Notes under the pieces: generated by a model
What the model was told of the DNA's origin: nothing
The model's input: only the letters and a program-made list of their open reading frames with translations
Databases searched by the model: none
Shown: piece by piece, positions 1 through 5,180 of the stretch
How positions within the stretch are numbered: position 1 is the stretch's first letter
Layout: every line of letters begins with the position of its first letter
Made by a program: the position numbers and the translations under genes
NCBI GenBank assembly: GCA_021840785.1
Contig: JAKBXD010000011.1
Span: 9,071-21,376 of the forward strand
DNA from: Pseudomonadota bacterium
GTDB taxonomy: Bacteria > Pseudomonadota > Gammaproteobacteria > Acidithiobacillales > Acidithiobacillaceae
Length of the DNA: 12,306 bases
Direction of reading: 5' to 3'

Positions 1-65
1 TCGCCGACAGTGCCATTTCCATCGGTGCCGTGATACTGGTCCTCGACGCTTTCCGGCGCCATTGA
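1..65 (+). CDS. lspA: Lipoprotein signal peptidase (signal peptidase II), C-terminal fragment
   Basis: Only the last 20 codons are inside the window; the first complete codon is at 3 and the stop TGA at 63-65. The peptide reads ADSAISIGAVILVLDAFRRH. It matches the C-terminal end of LspA, where the second catalytic aspartate lies in an N-x-A-D-S/T-A-I motif and is followed by the last membrane helix. The Asp at fragment residue 2 would be that catalytic residue, and GAVILVLDAF is the hydrophobic last helix. LspA is an inner-membrane aspartyl protease that removes the signal peptide of lipidated prolipoproteins. In many proteobacteria it lies after ileS and before ispH or an FKBP gene; here no such gene follows directly. 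The identification rests on a short fragment, but the motif is distinctive. Confidence 0.8.
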   Translation, partial: ADSAISIGAVILVLDAFRRH

Positions 66-80
66 TGTAAAACCGCTGCG

Positions 81-131
81 GGCCTGGGGGCTTTTTGCGA
101 CGCCAATCAAAGTAGCAAAAAGCAGCCCTGT
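81..131. repeat. Stem-loop: perfect 9-bp inverted repeat after lspA
   Basis: GCTTTTTGC (90-98) and GCAAAAAGC (115-123) are perfect reverse complements, separated by 16 bases. G-rich flank on the left (81-90) and GCCC on the right (125-128) could extend the stem imperfectly. It lies 25 bp after the lspA stop, where a transcript end or processing site would be expected. The 3' arm is not followed by a T-run, so it is not a canonical intrinsic terminator; the A/T core of the stem is itself the only U/A-rich part. Confidence 0.45.
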
Positions 132-162
132 TATTAGACCAATCTCCTCTGCAGCAGCAACG

Positions 163-192
163 CGACGAAGCATTGTCGTTTAAATGTGACAA
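163..192. promoter_or_regulatory. Overlapping dyads, candidate enhancer-binding-protein site
   Basis: Two inverted repeats overlap here: CGAC-N8-GTCG (163-178) and TTGTC-N10-GACAA (173-192). The second is centred at about 182.5, about 96 bp before the transcription start predicted from the -24/-12 promoter at 253-268. That is within the usual distance for upstream activator sites of sigma-54 activators. The geometry is seen directly; the role and the identity of any activator are inference. Confidence 0.35.
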
Positions 193-252
193 ATTCCCTT
201 CGACTGATCTGCCGGAAAACACTTACCCCATAATTATAATGACTTATTTTTT

Positions 253-268
253 TGGCACGGTTATTGCT
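253..268 (+). promoter_or_regulatory. Sigma-54 (RpoN) -24/-12 promoter
   Basis: The sequence TGGCACG-GTTA-TTGCT matches the RpoN consensus TGGCACG-N4-TTGC(A/T) at every defined position. The invariant GG (254-255) and GC (266-267) are separated by the required 10 bp. A T-run directly precedes the -24 element. The transcription start would fall at about 279, giving a leader of about 32 nt that includes the ribosome binding site GGAG (301-304) of the small gene at 311. Sigma-54 promoters need an AAA+ activator bound upstream; the dyads at 163-192 are candidates. Confidence 0.75.
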
Positions 269-310
269 GATAGCTCTTATATTCATCAGAGCAAAGCAAC
301 GGAGACCAAT

Positions 311-529
311 ATGGACAGCACCGCGAATCTTCTGGCCGCCTTACGCCGGGTACGCAGCTTCCCTAGCTACGCATCGTTCATGGCGGGCCACGAACGGCAA
401 CGCATCAAACGTGAGTTGCAAAAGCGCTTGCTGCGTCTACGTCGGCAGCGTCAAAGCCATAACCCCACCCACCTTGTCGCAAAAAAGCAACAGTCGGCCA
501 CTGGTTTATTGCACGCCATTTTCCACTGA
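311..529 (+). CDS. Small, very basic protein of unknown function (72 aa)
   Basis: I do not recognise this protein. The start ATG (311) is chosen because GGAG (301-304) lies 6 nt upstream and because the predicted sigma-54 start (about 279) precedes it. A longer in-frame reading from TTG at 173 would run through the promoter and has no ribosome binding site. The 72-residue product has no signal peptide or membrane segment. Residues about 27-50 form a dense Arg/Lys/Gln/Leu stretch (for example RELQKRLLRLRRQRQ) that looks like a basic amphipathic helix. The N-terminal part (LLAALRRVRSF) is also basic and hydrophobic, and the tail ends LLHAIFH. Such composition is compatible with binding RNA, DNA, an acidic protein or a membrane surface, but none can be assigned. 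It is probably monocistronic, since the next gene lies on the other strand. Reality of the gene is supported by promoter, ribosome binding site and spacing; function is unknown. Confidence 0.65.
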   Translation: MDSTANLLAALRRVRSFPSYASFMAGHERQRIKRELQKRLLRLRRQRQSHNPTHLVAKKQQSATGLLHAIFH

Positions 530-605
530 TCGTCACTGAATGGGCTGCAGGTGGTTCTTCTTGAGAAGCCAACGTAGCCGCCCCTCCATCCGGAGCAAAC
601 CGGCA

Positions 606-1352
606 TCAACGCCGATGCACCATTCCTACCCGTGCCTGATCCCGTGGCTTAATGATAATTTCGTCAATATTCACATACGCAGGCCGCGTCACCGCCCATA
701 AGATGGCGTCGGCAATATCTGCAGCCACCAAAGGTTTCATGCCGGCATAGACGCTGGCGGCCCGCTCTGCGTCGCCGTCGAAGCGCACGAGACTAAATTC
801 CGTCTCCACCAGACCAGGATCAATTTCCGTCACCCGCAGAGGCTGACCCAGCCATTCCGCGCGCATAGTCTCCGTAAGCGCTTTTACGGCATGTTTACAG
901 GCCGTATAACCACCACCACCGGCATAGGTTTCGTGGGCAGCGACACTACCGATATTCACCACGTGACCAACCCCGGAAAATGCTTTCAGCAGATGGGGAT
1001 AGAGCGCTTTACTCATGCGCGCAAGGCCGAGAACATTGCTCTGCCACATTTCCTGCCAATGGGCCTCATTTAAGTCCGCAAGAAATTCCAGCCCCAGCGC
1101 ACCACCCGCATTATTGACCAGCACATCGACTCCGGATGGTAGCTGAGCCGCAAATTCAGCCACACTGGCCGCATCGCTTACGTCCAGAAAAACAGCTTCC
1201 CCTCCCAACTCGGTCGCCAGCGCCTGCAAACGCTCCAAGCGCCGGGCACCAAGAATCACCCGGTATCCCTGTGCTGCCAGCGCGCGCGCCGCAGCCGCCC
1301 CGATGCCGGAAGAGGCACCGGTCACCACGGCGCAAAGACCCTGCGCACTCAT
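606..1352 (-). CDS. SDR-family NAD(P)-dependent oxidoreductase, YdfG-like
   Basis: A 248-aa classical short-chain dehydrogenase/reductase with a Rossmann fold. Visible motifs are the dinucleotide-binding TGASSGIG (11-18), Arg37-Arg38 after beta-2 (favouring NADP), an acidic DVSD (57-60), NNAG (80-83), and the catalytic set Asn106, Ser136, Tyr149 and Lys153 (YTACK). The C-terminal stretch with NIDEIIIKPRDQ (228-239) resembles the YdfG / 3-hydroxy-acid dehydrogenase / serine dehydrogenase group, which oxidises small hydroxy acids and reduces their semialdehydes in the cytosol; the actual substrate cannot be read from sequence. The ATG (1352) has GGAGG at 1360-1364 with 7-nt spacing. It overlaps the stop of the upstream redoxin gene as ATGA (1349-1352), so the two are very likely co-transcribed and translationally coupled. 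Length is normal for the family. A convergent gap of 76 bp separates it from the small basic protein gene. Confidence 0.9.
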   Translation of the reverse strand: MSAQGLCAVVTGASSGIGAAAARALAAQGYRVILGARRLERLQALATELGGEAVFLDVSDAASVAEFAAQLPSGVDVLVNNAGGALGLEFLADLNEAHWQEMWQSNVLGLARMSKALYPHLLKAFSGVGHVVNIGSVAAHETYAGGGGYTACKHAVKALTETMRAEWLGQPLRVTEIDPGLVETEFSLVRFDGDAERAASVYAGMKPLVAADIADAILWAVTRPAYVNIDEIIIKPRDQARVGMVHRR

Positions 1353-1924
1353 ACCCAGTCCTCCGGCTCGTTACCCGGCCGCCATTTGATACTGCAACCA
1401 ACGCTGGGCGGCACTTTAGCTGGCGGCTCGGCTCCCGCCAACACCGCCGCAACCGCCGCCGCCAAATCTTCACCCGTCACCGGCAGATCATTCTTGGGAC
1501 GACTCGCATCAAACTGACCGTGATAAAACAGTGCGCCCGCCGCATCAAAAAGGAACAGATCAGGCGTGCACACCGCATTAAAAGCCTTGGCTACACTTTG
1601 CTCTCCATCAAACAAATAAGGGAAGGAATACCCGGCGCGTCGGGCCTCTGCAGGCATTTTTTCCGAAGCATCGTCGGGATAAGTTACGGCATCGTTGCTG
1701 TTGATACCCACCACCTGCACGCCCTGCTGCTGCCATTGCGTCGTCAACTCGCCTAAACGCTTACTGATATGGATTACATAGGGACAGTGATTACAGATAA
1801 AAAGCACCAGCAAAGGCTTGCCCCGCGCCTGCGTGCTGCACCATTGTCCTGTCTGACCCCCGATGGGCAGGCAGAATTCGGGCATTGCCCCACCAACCGG
1901 CAAATCTTTTGCGGTCATGGCCAT
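1349..1924 (-). CDS. Thioredoxin-family redoxin (peroxiredoxin-like, CNHCPYV type)
   Basis: A 191-aa thioredoxin-fold protein of the AhpC/TSA-like subgroup marked by CNHCPYV (residues 44-50, Cys44 and Cys47 forming a CxxC pair). It also carries the characteristic C-terminal motif PSVGCSIKWRPGNEP (173-187) with a third conserved Cys177. The segment VVGINSND and the middle region ending TPDLFLFDAAG fit the redoxin fold with its cis-proline region. No signal peptide is visible, so it should be cytosolic. Members are annotated as thiol-disulfide or peroxide-reducing enzymes, but physiological substrates are poorly known. The ATG (1924) is preceded by AAAGGAG with 7 nt between GGAG and the start. 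It lies 68 bp after the ABC transporter stop and overlaps the SDR start by 4 bp (ATGA), suggesting a redox pair made together. Confidence 0.88.
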   Translation of the reverse strand: MAMTAKDLPVGGAMPEFCLPIGGQTGQWCSTQARGKPLLVLFICNHCPYVIHISKRLGELTTQWQQQGVQVVGINSNDAVTYPDDASEKMPAEARRAGYSFPYLFDGEQSVAKAFNAVCTPDLFLFDAAGALFYHGQFDASRPKNDLPVTGEDLAAAVAAVLAGAEPPAKVPPSVGCSIKWRPGNEPEDWV

Positions 1925-1992
1925 ATTTCATCTCCTTTAAAATCAGCAGGATGGATAAGAGTAAAACAAGGTGTTCTTTCCGGCTGCCAGCA

Positions 1993-3756
1993 TCAGATCG
2001 GTACCGGCTCTTGTCCTCCAGAGACGGGATGAACAACGGTCTCCAGGTGCCAACACCCGTCTCCTTGCAGACGCAAACAATACTGATGATGCCGCAACAG
2101 ACTGGAGCGGTGACCCACGCTGATGATGGCGGTTTCTGGCAGCACCTCGACGAGCATATGGTAGAGCGCATCCTCTGCTGGTTCATCCAGTGCGGAACTG
2201 GCTTCGTCCAAAAACACCCACTGGGGCTTCTGTAACAGAATGCGGGCAAAGGCCAAGCGCTGCTGTTCACCCAAAGACAATACATGGGACCACAAACGGG
2301 CATCTTCCAACTTGTCGACCAGTGCATCCATAGCGACCAGATGGAGCACTTGTTGCAACTGGACGTCGCTGACCCCCGGCACTCCGAAGGGATACACCAG
2401 CACATCACGCAAAGTACCCAATGGCAGGTAGGGTTTCTGCGGCAGGAAGAGAGGACGGTCGCCCTGGGGCATTTGCACGACCCCTTCGCCAAAGGGCCAA
2501 ATACCCGCCAAAGCACGTACCAGCGTGCTTTTTCCGCTGCCGGATGGACCCATGATCAGCAAACGCTGCCCACGCTGCACATCCATATCCAAACGATGAA
2601 TCAACTCCCGGCCATCGGGCAGGCGCACGTTGAGATCTTTCACGAGCAGTCGCGGGCCGTCTTTGCGTTCAATCTGGTAATGGGTTTCACGGATGATCCG
2701 CACCTCATCCATAGACCGCTCAAAAAAACGCAAACGATCGACCACCGCATGCCAGTTGGCGAGGCTGCCGTAACTGCTGACGATGAAGGACAACGCGCCT
2801 TGCACCTGACCGAAAGCCGCAGCAATCTGCTGCAACCCACCGATACCAATCGCCCTATTCACAAAATAGGCTGGCAGACTCACCAGGATTGGAAAAATAA
2901 TGGCGGCCTGACCATACCCTGATACCCACCAGTTCAGGCGCATGGAGCGCCAGATAATCCGCCAATAGTTAGCATATACATTGGCAAAGCGCTGTAAGAA
3001 GTGATGGTGCTCTTCGGCCTCGCCGCCATACAGCGCGATACTCTCGCTGTTTTCACGCAAGCGCATCATACTGAAACGGAAATCCGCCTGAAAGCGCTCC
3101 TGGTTGAAGTTCAGACTGATGAGCGGCCGCCCAATAAGCGCGGCCAGAATGGTGCCGAAGATGGAATAAATGAGCGCTGCCCAGACCAGATAGCCCGGAA
3201 TCGTATAAAGACTGCCCTGCCAGGGAATGGTAATCATGGCCGACAAGTTCCAGAGCATGAACACAAAGGCGGCAAGGGTCGTGACAGAACTGAGCAGACC
3301 TATCACAATATTCAGCGTCTGCCCGGTGAAACTGGCCAGATCCTCGCTGATACGCTGATCCGGGTTGTCGGTGCCATCACCCAGTACCTGCATGTGATAG
3401 AAGGTACTTTTGGCCAGCCAGGCATCCAGATAATGCTTCGTCAGCCAACGCCGCCAGCGAATCTCCAGCATCTGGGTAAAAAAGGTCTGGGAAACTGCGG
3501 CGACAATATATAACGTGGCCAGCCCGAGAAAAATCAGCATCTGGTGCCAGGCGGCATTCACCGCAAAGCGCTGCAGGGCATTCCAGAACACCGCATACCA
3601 TTCGGTAATACGGTAGGAAATAAAGACCATGAACAGGTTGAGCAGGATAATGCAGGCAAACACCCCGCGTGCCATCCAGCGCTCCTCGGAGTGCCACCAA
3701 TAAGGCTTGGTCATCTGCCATAGGTCACGGAAAAATGCGCCGTTAAACTGCTTCAT
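1993..3756 (-). CDS. ABC transporter, fused permease/ATPase, SbmA/BacA/YddA type
   Basis: A 587-aa half-transporter with an N-terminal membrane domain and a C-terminal nucleotide-binding domain, expected to work as a homodimer in the inner membrane. Hydrophobic segments lie at about 31-48, 72-90, 148-170, 186-207 and 284-300. The membrane domain has the DNPDQRI motif (130-136) and the NQERFQADFRF region (218-228) typical of the SbmA/BacA/ABC-D family. The ATPase domain has Walker A GPSGSGKST (403-411), Q-loop Gln440, signature LSLGEQQR (493-500), Walker B WVFLDE (513-518) and switch His549, so it should be active. Relatives move peptides, cobalamin or fatty-acyl compounds; the substrate here is not determinable. 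The ATG (3756) has GAGG at 3763-3766 with 6-nt spacing. It is divergent from the DsrE-family gene and is probably the first gene of a cluster with the redoxin and SDR genes. The signature LSLGE rather than LSGGE is normal for this family. Confidence 0.92.
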   Translation of the reverse strand: MKQFNGAFFRDLWQMTKPYWWHSEERWMARGVFACIILLNLFMVFISYRITEWYAVFWNALQRFAVNAAWHQMLIFLGLATLYIVAAVSQTFFTQMLEIRWRRWLTKHYLDAWLAKSTFYHMQVLGDGTDNPDQRISEDLASFTGQTLNIVIGLLSSVTTLAAFVFMLWNLSAMITIPWQGSLYTIPGYLVWAALIYSIFGTILAALIGRPLISLNFNQERFQADFRFSMMRLRENSESIALYGGEAEEHHHFLQRFANVYANYWRIIWRSMRLNWWVSGYGQAAIIFPILVSLPAYFVNRAIGIGGLQQIAAAFGQVQGALSFIVSSYGSLANWHAVVDRLRFFERSMDEVRIIRETHYQIERKDGPRLLVKDLNVRLPDGRELIHRLDMDVQRGQRLLIMGPSGSGKSTLVRALAGIWPFGEGVVQMPQGDRPLFLPQKPYLPLGTLRDVLVYPFGVPGVSDVQLQQVLHLVAMDALVDKLEDARLWSHVLSLGEQQRLAFARILLQKPQWVFLDEASSALDEPAEDALYHMLVEVLPETAIISVGHRSSLLRHHQYCLRLQGDGCWHLETVVHPVSGGQEPVPI

Positions 3757-3844
3757 GCACGGCCTCTGAAGAATATCTGTTCAACATCCACGCATACGCT
3801 CCTCATCCGCCGCGATCACGCCGGCGCAAATTTTGCTAGTCTTA

Positions 3845-3862
3845 GGGTGATTATCATAACCC
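3845..3862. promoter_or_regulatory. Imperfect palindrome in the divergent spacer, possible operator
   Basis: GGGTGATTATCATAACCC pairs at 7 of 9 positions around its centre (3853.5), with GGGT/ACCC arms. It lies 21 bp before the start of the DsrE-family gene in the 126-bp spacer shared with the ABC transporter gene. TATCAT (3852-3857) inside it could serve as a -10 element for the rightward gene, but no convincing -35 is visible at the right distance. A repressor site overlapping a promoter is a reasonable guess only. Confidence 0.3.
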
Positions 3863-3882
3863 GCAAAGCTCAGGAGGATAGC

Positions 3883-4365
3883 ATGGCTCAAGCCAAAAAC
3901 CATTCCCGCCGCCACTTCATGGAAGGTCTCGCCGCCGCGGCCGGGGTCGGTGCTTTGGCCGTCGCTGGTCAGGGCAAGGCCGGGGACATGCTGGAACCCA
4001 GCAAGAACAAAGCGGTCTACCAACTCAATAAATCTGATGCGGCCTATATTTTAGATATTCTGCACAGTGCGGCAACGGTCCTGCAGCATTTCAATAACGA
4101 CGCAGACATCGTCATTGATTGTTTCGGACCCGGTATCTGGCTGCTGGTCAAAACGGAAAAAAACCATCACCACTACGAAAAATTCATTATGGAACAGGTA
4201 CAAAGTCTGTCTATGTATGGCGTGGTCTTTAATGCTTGCGAGCAAACCATGAAGACCGTCAAAATCGACAAGGCCAGTCTGATTCCTGAGGCGAAGCCGG
4301 TATTCAGCGGCGCAGTGGACCTTATCATCCTGCAACAGAAGGGTTACGCCTATATCTCCTGGTAA
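3883..4365 (+). CDS. Tat-exported DsrE/DsrF-family sulfur-relay-like protein
   Basis: A 160-aa protein. The ATG at 3883 is chosen because AGGAGG (3872-3877) lies 5 nt upstream; a longer GTG reading from 3847 would include that site and spoil the signal peptide. The N-terminus carries a twin-arginine signal: SRRHFM (8-13) followed by an Ala/Gly-rich hydrophobic stretch (15-28), with a likely AVA cleavage site at 26-28. The mature part has the DsrE-like alpha/beta fold. It ends in the segment VVFNACEQTMK (114-124), in which Cys119 aligns with the conserved persulfide-carrying cysteine region of the family; Cys80 is a second cysteine. Family members bind or relay sulfane sulfur in sulfur oxidation and tRNA thiolation. 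Tat export implies a folded, periplasmic form. No DsrF/DsrH, TusA or rhodanese partner is adjacent. Its last 16 bp overlap the end of the amidase gene on the opposite strand. Confidence 0.82.
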   Translation: MAQAKNHSRRHFMEGLAAAAGVGALAVAGQGKAGDMLEPSKNKAVYQLNKSDAAYILDILHSAATVLQHFNNDADIVIDCFGPGIWLLVKTEKNHHHYEKFIMEQVQSLSMYGVVFNACEQTMKTVKIDKASLIPEAKPVFSGAVDLIILQQKGYAYISW

Positions 4366-5180
4366 GCGCCGCAACATGCCTGGCGACGATGATGCTGCAG
4401 GGCAGGCAGATTACTGCGACAGCGCTGCAAAAATTCCATGTCAACCTGGGCCAGCGCGACTCCTTCACCCTGGTCCAGACGGGCCAGCACCTGACCCCAG
4501 GGATCAATAATCATACTGCCGCCGAAGGTCTGACGGCCATTCTGGTGCAAACCACCCTGATCAGCGGCGAGCACATAGGCCTGGTTCTCAATGGCTCGCG
4601 CCCGCAACAGACACTCCCAGTGCGCGGCACCCGTCTGCTGGGTAAAGGCGCTGGGGACGGCCAGTAATTCAGCCCCCGCATAACAGCGGTACAACTCCGG
4701 GAAACGTAGGTCGTAGCAGATAGAGAGGCCAAGCTGGCCCCAGGGCGTGGTCACGGCCACCGGGGTCCTGCCGGGAGCAATGGTACGGGACTCGCGGTAA
4801 CTTTCGCCGCCCGCCAGATCGACGTCAAAGAGGTGTATCTTGTCATAACGCGCCTGGCGTTGCCCGGCGGGGTTGAAGGCCAAGCAGGCGGCATAGCAGC
4901 GTCCGTCAGGGGCGGCCAGGGGAATACTGCCCCCTATCAACCACAGGCCAAAGCGCTGCGCCTGCGCTGCCAGCCAGGACTGGATCGGGCCATCGCCATC
5001 CATTTCCATAATGGCCAGTTTGGCTTTTTCGTCGCGTCCCATGAGCGCAAAATTCTCAGGCAAGAGCACCAGTTGCGCCCCCCCCATAGCCGCCTGCGCC
5101 AGCAGAGACTCGGCATGGGCGAGGTTATCCGCCAGCACCTCCGAAGACACCATCTGCACTACGGCAACCTGGACTTTCAT
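4350..5180 (-). CDS. Carbon-nitrogen hydrolase, Nit1/Nit2-type (deaminated glutathione amidase-like)
   Basis: A 276-aa nitrilase-superfamily enzyme of the cytosol with the complete catalytic triad: Glu42 in LPENF, Lys114 in YDKIHLFDVD (112-121), and Cys155 in CYDLRFPELYR (155-165). The KIHLFDVD and CYDLRFPELYR motifs are those of the Nit1 group, which hydrolyses deaminated glutathione, a side product of transaminases; this is a metabolite-repair role known for the family. The ATG at 5180 is supported by GGAGG (5190-5194, 9-nt spacing). An upstream in-frame ATG at 5264 would add 28 residues lying inside the preceding gene. The start overlaps the stop of yhdP as ATGA (5177-5180), so translation is likely coupled. 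The TAG stop (4350-4352) lies inside the opposing DsrE-family gene. In many gammaproteobacteria yhdP-nitrilase is followed by tldD, which is not present here. Confidence 0.9.
   Translation of the reverse strand: MKVQVAVVQMVSSEVLADNLAHAESLLAQAAMGGAQLVLLPENFALMGRDEKAKLAIMEMDGDGPIQSWLAAQAQRFGLWLIGGSIPLAAPDGRCYAACLAFNPAGQRQARYDKIHLFDVDLAGGESYRESRTIAPGRTPVAVTTPWGQLGLSICYDLRFPELYRCYAGAELLAVPSAFTQQTGAAHWECLLRARAIENQAYVLAADQGGLHQNGRQTFGGSMIIDPWGQVLARLDQGEGVALAQVDMEFLQRCRSNLPALQHHRRQACCGAYQEI

Noticed and set aside
235..240. Perfect TATAAT as a sigma-70 -10 element
   Set aside because: No TTGACA-like -35 lies 16-18 bp upstream (the sequence there is near GCCGGAAAA) and there is no extended -10; it is probably incidental A/T richness before the sigma-54 site.
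173..310. In-frame N-terminal extension of the small basic protein from TTG at 173
   Set aside because: It would read through the sigma-54 promoter and the dyad, has no ribosome binding site, and its composition differs from the basic protein proper.
549..570. Possible terminator between the small gene and the SDR gene (CTTC-TTGA-GAAG)
   Set aside because: The stem is only 4 bp plus an interrupted GG/CC pair, and no T-run follows on either strand.
1136..1756. Plus-strand reading frame of 206 codons
   Set aside because: It lies opposite the redoxin and SDR genes, whose motifs are clear, and the product is low-complexity Arg/Pro/His-rich, as expected of a shadow frame.
1791..2516. Minus-strand reading frame of 241 codons overlapping the transporter and redoxin genes
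   Set aside because: It is in another frame of the ATPase domain, rich in Cys, Trp and Ser with no recognisable motif.
3845..3862. Fur box
   Set aside because: GATTATCAT resembles part of a Fur site, but the full 19-bp GATAAT-based arrangement is missing and the GGGT/ACCC arms do not fit.
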